This document shows, one piece after another, positions 25,665 through 34,392 of a DNA stretch of 64,000 bases (position 1 is its first letter; every line of letters starts with the position of its first letter). The stretch is from Methylovirgula sp. HY1. Its GTDB lineage: Bacteria > Pseudomonadota > Alphaproteobacteria > Rhizobiales > Beijerinckiaceae. Made by a program: the position numbers and the translations under genes. The stretch spans positions 310,001 to 374,000 of the forward strand of contig NZ_CP073764.1 in the NCBI RefSeq assembly GCF_019343105.1. Direction: 5' to 3'. Under the pieces are notes generated by a model. The model was given only the letters and a program-made list of their open reading frames with translations, was not told the DNA's origin and did no database searches.

Positions 25665-28349
25665 TCAGGCGAGCGAGCGTTCGGCGATATCCTTCACATC
25701 GGGTGAAAGATGGGCGGCACCAACCACCTGCCGCAACGCAGCTTCCGCCAATCGGCGGCGCTCTGCTTCGAGCATGCGCCAGCTCTTGAAGGCGGAGAGC
25801 AGGCGCGCCGCGACTTGTGGGTTGCGGCTGTCGAGGGTGAGAACGGCATTGACGATGAAATCATAGCCGCTGCCGTCGGGAGCGTTGAATTGCGTCTGAT
25901 TGCCGGCGGCGAAAGCGCCGACCAGAGCGCGCACACGATTGGGATTGCCGAGCGAAAAAGCCGGATGTTCCAGCAGGCGCTTGACCCGCGCTAGAGTTTC
26001 CGGCTCCGGAATCATCGCCTGCAAGGCGAACCATTTGTCGATGACGAGGGGTTCGCTCGCATAGGTTTTGTAAAAGGTATCGAGTGCAGCTTCGCGCTCC
26101 GCTCCCGGCCGCGCCGCAATGACGCCAAGCGCGGCGATCTTATCGGTCATGAAGCGCGTCTGCTCGAATTGCTGGAGCGCGAGCGCGAGGCCTTGATCCT
26201 TGCCCGTGTCTTTAGCTTGATCTCTCTGACCCGCGGCATAGAGATCGAGCGCGGCATTGCGCAAGGCGCGGCGTCCGGCAGCCGCCGCATCGGGAGAATA
26301 GGCTGCCGTATCGGTGAGCTTTTCATAGGTTTCGAGCAGCGGTGACGCGAGTTCGCGTCCGATCGTCTCGCGCAGGACTTTACGGGCCGTGAAAATGGCC
26401 TCCGGATCGACGTCTTCGGCGATCTCGCGCGCGATATCAGCCTCACCCGGCAAAGTGACGACTTGCGCGGCGAAAGCCGGATCGATCGTGCCGGCATCGA
26501 GCACCCGCTTCAACGCGGCGATGAAAGCCATGTCGGGTTCCGGCATTTTGCCGGCGCGGATGAGATCGATATTGCGCAGCAGCAGCCGCGTCGCGTAGCT
26601 CTGCGCCGCCTGCCAGCGGTTGAAACTGTCGCTGTCATGCGCGACGAGCGTGACGAGATCGGCTTCGCTCACATCATAGGCGAGCCGGACCGGCGCCGAA
26701 AAGCCGCGCAAAAACGAGATGACGGGGCGCGTCGGCAAATTGTGGAAGATCACCCGGCGCTGCGCTTCGGCAAGCTCGATGACGCCATGCGCCAATTCCT
26801 GCGCGCTTGCGCCGCTTTCGCCCTCCGTCGCCAGCGGCAGCGTCTCGCCTTGCTCGCCGATGAGGCCGATCTCGATCGGGATGAGGAAGGGCTGTTTCAT
26901 ATCCTGGCCGGGTGTCTTCTTGCAGCTCTGGCGGAGATCGAGCGCCAGGCGTTTCGCATTTGGATCATAGGTCGCGGCGACTTCGACGAGCGGCGTTCCA
27001 GATTGATTGTACCAGCGCAGGAATTGGGTGAGATCGCGGCCGGATTTTTCCGCGAAACAGGCGATGAATTCCTCGATCGTCGCGGCGGTTCCGTCATGCC
27101 GTTCGAAATAAAGATCCATGCCGGCGCGGAAGGCTCCGGCGCCGATCAGCACTTTCAGCATGCGGATGAGCTCGGCGCCTTTTTCGTAGACGGTCGCCGT
27201 GTAGAAATTATTGATCTCGAGATAGCTGTCGGGCCGCACATTATGGGCCAGCGGGCCGGCGTCTTCGGGGAATTGCTGAGCGCGCAAGGTCCGCACATCG
27301 GCGATCCGGCGTACCGCCGGCGAGCGCATAGCGGCGGAGAATTCATGATCGCGGTAGACGGTCAGGCCTTCCTTGAGGCAGAGCTGAAACCAGTCGCGGC
27401 AGGTGATCCGATTGCCCGTCCAATTGTGAAAATATTCATGCGCGATGACAGCCTCGATCTGCGCGTAATCCGTGTCGGTCGCCGTATGCGGCGAGGCGAG
27501 GACATATTTGTCGTTGAAGATATTGAGGCCCTTGTTCTCCATCGCGCCCATGTTGAAATCGGAGACTGCGACGATGTTGAAGACATCGAGATCATATTCG
27601 CGGCCGAAGGCTTCTTCGTCCCAACGCATGGACCGTTTCAACGCATCCATCGCATAGGTTGCGCTCGCTTCCTTGCCATGTTCGACGTAAATGGCGAGGG
27701 CGACCTTGCGTCCCGATGCGGTCACGAATTCGTCGCGGATCGCGCCGAGATCGCCGCCGACGAGGGCGAAGAGATAGCAGGGCTTGGGAAAGGGATCATG
27801 CCAGACGGCGAAATGCCGGCTCGTATTCTCGATCATGCCGGCGGCTGTCGGATTGCCGTTGCCGAGCAGCACTGGTGCCTCGGCGATCTCCGCTTCGAGC
27901 CGTGTCGTATAGACGCTCAGGACATCCGGGCGGTCGAGAAAATAGGTGATCCTTCGGAAGCCTTCCGCCTCGCATTGCGTGCAATAGGCCGCGCCGGAGC
28001 GATAGAGCCCCATCAGGCAGGTATTCGCCGAAGGATCGATTTCCGTCTCGATCTCGAGCGTAAAGACCCGCTGCGGCGGCGTGGCGAGTGTGAGCCGATC
28101 CGGCGTCACGAAATTGGCTGCACAATCGAGTGCGACGCCGTCGAGGACAATGCGGCGGGGGACGAGGCTGTCGCCGTCGAGCACGAGATCGGCACCGGCG
28201 CGCCCGCGTGGATTGGGTCTGATCGTCAGCCGGGCGAGAACCCGCGTCGCATGCGGATCGAGTTTGACGTCGAGGTCGACGGTGTCGATCAAGTAATCCG
28301 GCGGCCGGTAGTCGGTGAGCCGGATCGGCTGGGCAATGTCCGTGCGCAT
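25665..28349 (-). CDS. pepN: Aminopeptidase N (M1 family, PepN type)
   Basis: Cytoplasmic zinc aminopeptidase of 894 residues that removes N-terminal amino acids from peptides in protein turnover. The substrate-recognition GAMEN motif (GAMENKGLNIF) is at about 268-278. The zinc site is HEYFH with His304, Glu305 and His308, followed by the second zinc glutamate in LKEGLTVYRD. The C-terminal alpha-solenoid domain is full length. ATG 28349 follows GAGGTT; the frame is open for 33 codons upstream but without family-like sequence. It stands as a single gene. Confidence 0.96.
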   Translation of the reverse strand: MRTDIAQPIRLTDYRPPDYLIDTVDLDVKLDPHATRVLARLTIRPNPRGRAGADLVLDGDSLVPRRIVLDGVALDCAANFVTPDRLTLATPPQRVFTLEIETEIDPSANTCLMGLYRSGAAYCTQCEAEGFRRITYFLDRPDVLSVYTTRLEAEIAEAPVLLGNGNPTAAGMIENTSRHFAVWHDPFPKPCYLFALVGGDLGAIRDEFVTASGRKVALAIYVEHGKEASATYAMDALKRSMRWDEEAFGREYDLDVFNIVAVSDFNMGAMENKGLNIFNDKYVLASPHTATDTDYAQIEAVIAHEYFHNWTGNRITCRDWFQLCLKEGLTVYRDHEFSAAMRSPAVRRIADVRTLRAQQFPEDAGPLAHNVRPDSYLEINNFYTATVYEKGAELIRMLKVLIGAGAFRAGMDLYFERHDGTAATIEEFIACFAEKSGRDLTQFLRWYNQSGTPLVEVAATYDPNAKRLALDLRQSCKKTPGQDMKQPFLIPIEIGLIGEQGETLPLATEGESGASAQELAHGVIELAEAQRRVIFHNLPTRPVISFLRGFSAPVRLAYDVSEADLVTLVAHDSDSFNRWQAAQSYATRLLLRNIDLIRAGKMPEPDMAFIAALKRVLDAGTIDPAFAAQVVTLPGEADIAREIAEDVDPEAIFTARKVLRETIGRELASPLLETYEKLTDTAAYSPDAAAAGRRALRNAALDLYAAGQRDQAKDTGKDQGLALALQQFEQTRFMTDKIAALGVIAARPGAEREAALDTFYKTYASEPLVIDKWFALQAMIPEPETLARVKRLLEHPAFSLGNPNRVRALVGAFAAGNQTQFNAPDGSGYDFIVNAVLTLDSRNPQVAARLLSAFKSWRMLEAERRRLAEAALRQVVGAAHLSPDVKDIAERSLA

Positions 28350-28521
28350 GCGAACCTCACATAAGGGTCTGGATCGGAAAAAGTCCGAAATACCGGCTTT
28401 GTTTCGTGACCTCTGGATGGGGCGAACACCAGGCCGGACAAATCTCAAAAATGCCGCAAGCTCGACGCATCAAGCTGGCGTAGGGCGCGAGGTGACCGGT
28501 ATGACGGATGCGACGATCCGT

Positions 28522-28679
28522 CACCATCGCCTCGCAGGGCTTGGCACGATCATAGAACCGCCGCTGCGATGCGCAAAGCGTGCCGAGGCAGGGAATCCCG
28601 GCAGTCCGCGGCGGCGGCCCCGCCGATCTACGTCGGACATGGTCCGGCAGTGGCACGCTTTCATGCGAAGGCGATGGTA
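28522..28679. other. Structured 160-base segment in the pepN/mxaD-like intergenic gap
   Basis: The 400-base gap between the divergent pepN and mxaD-like genes has no credible gene. It contains AAAGCGTGCC at 28575-28584, exactly complementary to GGCACGCTTT at 28652-28661. The outer arms ACCATCGCC (from 28523) and GGCGATGGT (to 28678) also pair, and small hairpins are nested inside. It could be a small RNA, a leader or a decayed mobile repeat. A further short hairpin, CCGGC...GCCGG, follows near 28685. Confidence 0.4.
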
Positions 28680-28770
28680 AATTCCGGCTAGCTTTGCCGG
28701 CACGGCTGTGTAAGTTCGGCCGGCTCGACAAGTGCGGTCGGGAAAGGAAATATTGATGAGGGGAAAGAAG

Positions 28771-29307
28771 ATGAAAGCTCTGCACCTCGCGGGCGCGGTG
28801 CTCGGTCTCGTTGTGCCTTCGGTCGCTTTCGCGCATGGGCCGACACGGCAAGCAACGACACAATCGGTCGAGATCAACGCGCCGGCCGCCAAAGTCTGGT
28901 CGGTCATCAGCAATTTCCAGAATACGGACTGGTGCGAAGGCGTCGCGAAGACGACCGGCACCGGCGGCAATGAGCCGAATAATGCGACACGCGTGGTGAC
29001 ACTGAAGAGCGGCGCGACGATCACGCAAGATCTCACGCACTATGAGCCGAAGAAGATGAGCTATTCCTACTTCACCGATAAGATCGATGTGAAGGTGCTG
29101 CCGGTCAACGATTATTCCGGGACGATCACAGTCAAGCCCGAATCCGGCAACAAGAGCAAGGTCGTCTGGGAAGCTGCATTCTACCGTGGCTATATGCTGA
29201 ACGATCCGCCGCCCGCCCTTAACGATGCCGCTTCCCTCAAGGCGGTCAATGTGTATCTGCGGACCAATCTCGATGCGCTGAAGAAGAAGATCGAGGGGAC
29301 GCATTGA
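28771..29307 (+). CDS. Periplasmic MxaD-like SRPBCC-fold protein, copy 1
   Basis: A 178-residue protein with a signal peptide (cut after VPSVAFA). The mature part has the helix-grip (START/SRPBCC) fold, starting SVEINAPAAKVWSVISNFQN and ending in a long helix. Motifs TTGTGGNEPN, KVLPVNDYSGTI and NDPPPALND match my recollection of MxaD of methylotrophs, which aids electron transfer from methanol dehydrogenase to its cytochrome. No mxaF, xoxF or cytochrome cL gene is in the window. Starts at 28756 and 28771 both have good ribosome sites. It is first of a three-gene set with a close paralogue and a beta-propeller. The function is inferred. Confidence 0.8.
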   Translation: MKALHLAGAVLGLVVPSVAFAHGPTRQATTQSVEINAPAAKVWSVISNFQNTDWCEGVAKTTGTGGNEPNNATRVVTLKSGATITQDLTHYEPKKMSYSYFTDKIDVKVLPVNDYSGTITVKPESGNKSKVVWEAAFYRGYMLNDPPPALNDAASLKAVNVYLRTNLDALKKKIEGTH

Positions 29308-29353
29308 TCTTTTGTAGAAGAGTGCGTTGGATCTTTTGTGGAAGACTGCGTTA
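29306..29353 (+). repeat. 24-bp tandem repeat between the two MxaD-like genes
   Basis: GATCTTTTGTAGAAGAGTGC plus four bases at 29306-29329 is repeated with three mismatches at 29330-29353. It starts inside the stop codon of the first gene and ends 14 bases before the second start. It may be a scar of the gene duplication. Confidence 0.85.
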
Positions 29354-29367
29354 ACGAGGAAGATGAC

Positions 29368-29913
29368 ATGAAGGTTCTTCGTTCCGCCGCCGTGCTGCTC
29401 GCGATTGCCGTGCCCTGCACGGCCTTCGCCCATGGCGCGTCGCGGCTGAAGATGACGCAAACGATCGAGATCAATGCGCCGGCCGCCAAGGTGTGGCGGG
29501 TGGTCGGCAATTTCCAAAATATGGACTGGCTGCCCAATGTCGCGAAGACCACGGGGACAGGCGGCAACCAGCCGAACGTCGCCAAGCGCGAGCTTACCCT
29601 CAAGAGCGGCGCGACAATCCAGGAATCGCTCTACAAATATGACGCGACGGAGATGAGCTATTCCTATTTTATCGATAAAGTCGATGTGAAGGTCTTCCCG
29701 GTCAATAATTATTCGTCGACACTCAGCGTCGAGCCGGAGACCGGCAACAAATGCAAGGTCGAATGGAAGGGCGCCTTCTTTCGCGGCGATCCGCTCTTCG
29801 ATCCGCCACCCGCCCTCAATGACGATGCCGCCACCAAAGCGGTGAAGGCGCTCTATCTTTCCGGTCTCGCCGCGCTGAAGAAGAATGTCGAGGCGGGCGA
29901 GGCGAAACATTGA
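29368..29913 (+). CDS. Periplasmic MxaD-like SRPBCC-fold protein, copy 2
   Basis: A 181-residue paralogue of the preceding gene, by eye more than half identical, with the same order of elements: a signal peptide (cut after CTAFA), IEINAPAAKVWRVVGNFQN, TTGTGGNQPN, KVFPVNNYSSTL and FDPPPALNDD. ATG 29368 follows GAGGAAG. Compared with copy 1 it has different residues in the pocket-lining stretch (YKYDATEMSYSY for THYEPKKMSYSY), so the two may serve different partners. Its stop overlaps the start of the beta-propeller gene. Together they suggest a periplasmic module linked to a quinoprotein dehydrogenase encoded elsewhere. Confidence 0.8.
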   Translation: MKVLRSAAVLLAIAVPCTAFAHGASRLKMTQTIEINAPAAKVWRVVGNFQNMDWLPNVAKTTGTGGNQPNVAKRELTLKSGATIQESLYKYDATEMSYSYFIDKVDVKVFPVNNYSSTLSVEPETGNKCKVEWKGAFFRGDPLFDPPPALNDDAATKAVKALYLSGLAALKKNVEAGEAKH

Positions 29914-30926
29914 CTGGCGGCGGCATGCGCAGCCGGCGGCGCAGCATCGATAAGGCCGGCGGCATCGGTTCCGCCGTTGCTGTCGGCGCGGGCCTCTGGC
30001 TCGGGGTTGCAACGCTCGTCCAGCCGCGTCTTGCCTTGGCGGATGAGGCCTTCACCACAGATCAGACCGCCAGTGCTGTCAGCGTTCTCGATCTGACGAC
30101 GAAAAAGCTCGTGGCGACCATTCCGGTTCCCGGCAAGCCGGCCGGGATCGCGATGGCGCCGGATGGACGCTATGCCTATGTGACGAGTCCGGAAGGCCGC
30201 GACGTTTCGGTGATCGATACGGCGGCGCGCCGGGTTCTGCGCAAGATTGCGGTCGGGGAGGATCCGCTCGGGATCGGCATCGATCCGAGCGGCACATTCG
30301 TCTATGTCGCCGACTTCGATATTCCCTATCTCTATAAGGTCGACGTTCAAAAAGGCGTTGTCGTCGGCAAGGCCAAGGTCGGCAATTCGCCCTGCGGTGT
30401 CGCGGTGACGCCGGACGGCAAGGAGATCGTCGTTGCCGATCGCAACGACGACAAGATCTCGATCCTCGATGCTGCGAGCTTCAAGGAAATCGCGACGGTC
30501 GCCGTCGGCAAACATCCTTTTGGCGTGACGATCGATGCGCAAGGCAAGCGCGTCTATAGCGCCGATGTGATGAGCAATCAGGTCTCGGTGATCGATCTCG
30601 CGACGCGCAAGCGCATCGGGATCGTGAAGACGGGCATGCATCCTTATGTCGTCGCGCTCGGTAAGACCTATGGCTTTTCGACGGATGAATTGAGCGGCAC
30701 GGTCACAGTCTTCGATCTCGCGACGCTGAAACTCGTCAAGCGGATCAATGTCGGCGACTACCCGGAAGGGATTGAACTCAGCCCCGACGGCAAGCGCGTC
30801 TATGTCGTCAATTGGTTTTCGAACGATGTCTGGGCGATCGATCCGAAGACGCTGGAAGTCGTCGCGAAAATGAAGGTCGGCGATGGTCCGCGCGCATTCG
30901 GGACTTTCATCCGCAAGACGCCATAG
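29910..30926 (+). CDS. Exported YVTN-repeat beta-propeller protein (YncE-like)
   Basis: A 338-residue exported protein. A signal region (residues 1-44, with a Gly/Ala-rich hydrophobic core) is followed by seven repeats of about 42 residues with the pattern of YVTN propellers, for example VLDLTTKKLVATIPVPGKPA and AYVTSPEGRDVSVID. Propellers of this kind occur beside PQQ-dependent alcohol oxidation genes as well as in unrelated contexts. The TTG at 29910 overlaps the stop of the MxaD-like gene (TTGA); ATG 29925 is an alternative. No catalytic residues can be named. It is likely a binding or scaffold protein in the periplasm. Confidence 0.8.
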   Translation: MTGGGMRSRRRSIDKAGGIGSAVAVGAGLWLGVATLVQPRLALADEAFTTDQTASAVSVLDLTTKKLVATIPVPGKPAGIAMAPDGRYAYVTSPEGRDVSVIDTAARRVLRKIAVGEDPLGIGIDPSGTFVYVADFDIPYLYKVDVQKGVVVGKAKVGNSPCGVAVTPDGKEIVVADRNDDKISILDAASFKEIATVAVGKHPFGVTIDAQGKRVYSADVMSNQVSVIDLATRKRIGIVKTGMHPYVVALGKTYGFSTDELSGTVTVFDLATLKLVKRINVGDYPEGIELSPDGKRVYVVNWFSNDVWAIDPKTLEVVAKMKVGDGPRAFGTFIRKTP

Positions 30927-30963
30927 CTACGGCGGGTGAAGGAAGCGCGCGTGGTCTGACCCT

Positions 30964-32247
30964 CTAGGCGAGCTTGTGCGGCACGATTTCGCGCTGCACA
31001 TAGGCGGCGGCGCCGATGTTGGTCAGACCGAGGCCGATCAGGAGCAGCGGCTCTGAAAGGCCGACGAGGCGGCTCTGCAGCACCGCCGTGGCGATCGTGC
31101 CGGCGACCATGAAAATCGCATTCAGAATATTGATCGCCGCGATGATTCTCGCGCGTCGTTCGTCCGGCGCTTCGGCTTGAACGGCGGCAAACAGCGGCAC
31201 GACATAGGCGCCGCCGGCCGCGGCGAGGCCGGTGACGTCCACGGCAATGCGCAGGCCCTCGGCGCTGGCGAAGAAAGCGGCGAGCCCTGTCGTATGGCCT
31301 GCGGCCGGCACACCCAGACCATGCGTCGCGACGCCGATCTCGATGAGAAAGAAGGCCATGCCCAGCGCTGCGAGTGGCGTCGGCTTCAAGAGAATCCGCC
31401 CGCGCGCGAAAAATGCCGCGGCGAGCGAGCCGGCGCCAATGCCAAGGGCGAACAGCGCGCTGATCGCGGCTTCGACCTCGATCCCGCCGCCCGTTGCATC
31501 GCGGACGGCGACCGGCACCAGCGAAAGTGCGACAGCGCCGGTCAGCCAGAACCAGGAAAGCGCCAGACCCGTGCGCCAGAGAAAATGCGCTTGCCTGAGA
31601 TCGCCGAGCCATGCCGCGGTCGAAGCCAGGACATTCGCTTTGATCTTGAGATGCGGGGCGGCGACGGCAGTTGCCGGAATGAGCCAGCTCGTGGCGTAAC
31701 AAGCGAGAGCAATCGCCATGAGCTGTAAAACCACAAAAATCGGCGCGATCGTCGTTCTTGTGGCCAAGGCGCCCGCGACGAGGCCGAGAAGAATGGCGAG
31801 AAAGGTCGCCGCCTCGACGAGCGCATTGCCGGCGACGAGTTCATGGCGCTCCAGTTGATCGGGCAGAATGCCATATTTGATCGGGCCAAACAGCGCCGCG
31901 ATCACGCCCAATCCACACAGCGCCATATAGAGAAGCGGCAGCGACGCAAACCAGAAGCCCGCCGCGGCGATCATCTGAACCAGGATCTCGGCCGCCTTCA
32001 GCCGGCGGATCACATAGGCTTTGTCATGCGCGTCGGCGATCTCGCCTCCGAGTGCCGAAAGGAGGATCGAGGGCAGCATGAAAATGCCGATGGCGAGGGT
32101 GATCAAAGTTCCGGACTCGCGTCCGCCGAGCCGAAACAAAAGCAGCATGGCGAGCATGTTGCGGACGAAATTATCGTTGAAGGCGGAGAAAAACTGGCAC
32201 CAGAAGAGCGGCGCGAAACGGCGGCTGCGCAAAAGCTCGAGGAACAA
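30964..32247 (-). CDS. LplT-like lysophospholipid transporter (MFS)
   Basis: A 427-residue membrane protein with about twelve helices. The N-terminus (FAPLFWCQFFSAFNDNFVRN) carries the FNDN motif that marks the LplT branch of the MFS, which moves lysophospholipids inward for re-acylation. In many bacteria LplT is fused to, or next to, an acyltransferase/acyl-ACP synthetase; neither is here. The start must be the TTG at 32247, since an in-frame TGA lies just upstream, and GAGG precedes it. It is convergent with the beta-propeller gene. Confidence 0.85.
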   Translation of the reverse strand: MFLELLRSRRFAPLFWCQFFSAFNDNFVRNMLAMLLLFRLGGRESGTLITLAIGIFMLPSILLSALGGEIADAHDKAYVIRRLKAAEILVQMIAAAGFWFASLPLLYMALCGLGVIAALFGPIKYGILPDQLERHELVAGNALVEAATFLAILLGLVAGALATRTTIAPIFVVLQLMAIALACYATSWLIPATAVAAPHLKIKANVLASTAAWLGDLRQAHFLWRTGLALSWFWLTGAVALSLVPVAVRDATGGGIEVEAAISALFALGIGAGSLAAAFFARGRILLKPTPLAALGMAFFLIEIGVATHGLGVPAAGHTTGLAAFFASAEGLRIAVDVTGLAAAGGAYVVPLFAAVQAEAPDERRARIIAAINILNAIFMVAGTIATAVLQSRLVGLSEPLLLIGLGLTNIGAAAYVQREIVPHKLA

Positions 32248-32284
32248 GGGTCATGGCCTCGCGAGTTCGCGCCGACAGTCAATA

Positions 32285-33691
32285 TCAGCCGTGCCGGCGG
32301 ATCACCGCGCGGCGCAAGGGTTCAGCATGGCCGATGATGCGCAATATTGCAGGGAAACCGGCGGTCACCTTGCGTTCGAGTTCATCGACGGCGAGATGCA
32401 CCTTGTCGACGCTGAGATCGGGATCGGCGCGGCAATGGTAATTGACGACGAGGCCAGCCGGCGTTTCACGAACTCTGACGCTGTGAACGTCGACGATCGG
32501 GGCGCTGGCGAATTCGGAAAGTGCCGCGGCGATGGCATTGCGCGTCGCCACCGGGGCGTCTTGGCCGGGCAATTCGCGTGGTTCCAGTGGTTCGATATGG
32601 CTGTCGACCTCTATGTCGGGGCCGAGCTCGGTGCGGGCATCAGCCTCGATCATCGACGCGATTTCATGCGCCTGGCCGAGCCGCATCTGGCCGTCGATCT
32701 CGATGTCGAAACCGACCGACATGCGGCCGTCGACTTCCTGGACGATGATATTGTGGATCGTCCTATGGCGTCTGGCACCGATGAGCAGAAGGCATTCGCG
32801 CACGCTCTCGTCATCGAGCGCGATCGGCTGCGTCGTCACGGTCAAGGCTACCTCGGGATGCACGGCTGCCACAGCCGTGCGGACAGCCTCTTTGATCATG
32901 GCGACTTTTTCGAGCGGCAAGGTGCGCGGGACGCTGATGTTGATGTCGCCGATGACATCGGCACCGGCCGGGCGCAATCTGAGCTGATCCACGGCGTTAA
33001 CGCCAGGAATGCGCTCGGCGATCGCCCGCACATCCTCGGTCAGGCCCTTGGGCGCCGTATCGATCAACGTGTCGAAGGTGCGCCGCCCGAGCCGGTAGCC
33101 GACGACGGCGATGAACATGGCGACGGCGAGCGCGGCGACGGCGTCGCCCTGCGGATAACCGAGACTCGCCGCGACAAGGCCGGCAAGTGCGAGAGCGGAA
33201 CCGATGATGTCGGAGGAAAAATGCAGCACATCGGCGGCCAAGGCGTCGCTCTTCGTCGCTTTGGCAACCCGCGAAAGGGTGAACCAGCGGGAAAGATCGA
33301 CGAGAATCGAGACGACGAGAACGCCGACGGCCAGCGCATTGGCGTGAATTTCCACCGGCTTGACCGTCAGACGCTGGATGGCCTCGGCGAGAATATAGGT
33401 GGACAGCGCGAAGAGAAAGCCGGTCTCGATCAGAGCGGCGACGGATTCAACTTTGCCGTGCCCATAGGGATGTTCCGCATCCGCCGGCTTGCCGGCGACG
33501 CGGACGGCGAAAAATGTGACAATGGTTATGCCCGTGTCGACGAGGTTGTGGCCGGCCTCGGACAAAAGCGCCAGCGAGCCCGAGAGCACGCCGGCAACGA
33601 GCTTGGCGAGCGTCAGAGCGGCGCTCGCGCCGATCGATGCGAGCGCTACCCTTTGCTTGCTCTGATGGGCATCCGTAGGAGTCAAAAGCAA
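32285..33691 (-). CDS. Cation diffusion facilitator (FieF/ZitB-like) with an extended, repeated C-terminus
   Basis: A proton-coupled metal exporter of the inner membrane. Six helices occupy about residues 15-200, with metal-site motifs SEAGHNLVD (helix 2) and HFSSDIIG (helix 5). Typical members have about 300 residues; this one has 468. The extra part looks like three successive ferredoxin-like cytoplasmic domains, at about 208-285, 295-375 and 385-460. Each has a strand with alternating hydrophobic residues, a helix and an ending like HIEP or HAEP. The start is TTG at 33691 or 33685. The metal (Zn, Fe, Co or Mn) cannot be told from sequence alone. Confidence 0.88.
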   Translation of the reverse strand: MLLTPTDAHQSKQRVALASIGASAALTLAKLVAGVLSGSLALLSEAGHNLVDTGITIVTFFAVRVAGKPADAEHPYGHGKVESVAALIETGFLFALSTYILAEAIQRLTVKPVEIHANALAVGVLVVSILVDLSRWFTLSRVAKATKSDALAADVLHFSSDIIGSALALAGLVAASLGYPQGDAVAALAVAMFIAVVGYRLGRRTFDTLIDTAPKGLTEDVRAIAERIPGVNAVDQLRLRPAGADVIGDINISVPRTLPLEKVAMIKEAVRTAVAAVHPEVALTVTTQPIALDDESVRECLLLIGARRHRTIHNIIVQEVDGRMSVGFDIEIDGQMRLGQAHEIASMIEADARTELGPDIEVDSHIEPLEPRELPGQDAPVATRNAIAAALSEFASAPIVDVHSVRVRETPAGLVVNYHCRADPDLSVDKVHLAVDELERKVTAGFPAILRIIGHAEPLRRAVIRRHG

Positions 33692-33914
33692 ATCCAGAAT
33701 GTGGCCAGGACCGCCTGACCGGGTTTAGGTTGAAGCAGGCTTCCGTTTATCAGTGCGATTGCCGCTGCCGCAAGATCGAGGCGCTATGTTATAGTGTCCG
33801 GCAGGCGTTTGATCCGCGGCCTGCGATTGGTTTGGCCACGCCAGGGCCGCGGGTTTCACACAGCTTTCGACATTTTGGCTCGCCTTTTTACTCGGCAGGA
33901 GCAAGGAGAGAACA

Positions 33915-34355
33915 TTGGAATATCTGCACACGATGATCCGTGTTTCGGATCTGGACCAGTCTCTCGATTTCTATTGCCATAAATTGGGCCTTGTGGAGGT
34001 CCGGCGGATCGAGAGCGAAATCGGCCGTTACACCCTCGTGTATCTTGCCGCGCCCGGCGACGTCGATCGGGCCATAGAGTTCAAGACGCCGATGGTCGAA
34101 CTGACTTTCAACTGGGAGCCGGAAACCTATGCCGGCGGGCGCAATTTCGGCCATCTCGCCTTTGGCGTGGAAGATATATATGCCACATGCGACAGGCTCA
34201 TGGAGGCCGGGGTGACGATCAACCGGCCGCCGCGCGACGGCTATATGGCCTTCGTCCGTTCGCCTGACAATATCTCGATCGAGATCCTCCAGAAGGGTGA
34301 GCCGAAACCGGCGCGGGAGCCCTGGGCCTCCATGCCGAATACGGGGGTGTGGTGA
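33915..34355 (+). CDS. gloA: Lactoylglutathione lyase (glyoxalase I)
   Basis: Converts the hemithioacetal of methylglyoxal and glutathione to S-lactoylglutathione. The 146-residue protein contains two beta-alpha-beta-beta-beta modules of the VOC fold. Metal ligands can be assigned: His6 (YLHTMIRV), a Glu near 59 (VELTFNWE), His77 (GHLAFGV) and Glu123 (SIEILQKG). The TTG start follows a near-perfect AAGGAGAG site. It is transcribed away from the metal transporter. The length is that of Ni/Co-dependent bacterial enzymes. Confidence 0.93.
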   Translation: MEYLHTMIRVSDLDQSLDFYCHKLGLVEVRRIESEIGRYTLVYLAAPGDVDRAIEFKTPMVELTFNWEPETYAGGRNFGHLAFGVEDIYATCDRLMEAGVTINRPPRDGYMAFVRSPDNISIEILQKGEPKPAREPWASMPNTGVW

Positions 34356-34392
34356 AAGCCCGGCGCATCTAAGCGCGCCGGCGCCGCGCTGG

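Noticed and set aside
26463-28364. Long open frame of 633 codons on the plus strand opposite pepN
   Set aside because: It is an antisense frame of a conserved gene in GC-rich DNA. The translation is rich in Arg, Asp and Gly with no domain, and pepN motifs prove the other strand.
32021-33718. Open frame of 565 codons on the plus strand opposite the cation diffusion facilitator
   Set aside because: Low-complexity Asp/Gly/Arg translation typical of antisense frames; the transporter motifs are on the minus strand.
34361-34382. Short GC hairpin between the convergent gloA and aldolase genes
   Set aside because: Only a 7-bp stem with no T-run; too weak to call a terminator.
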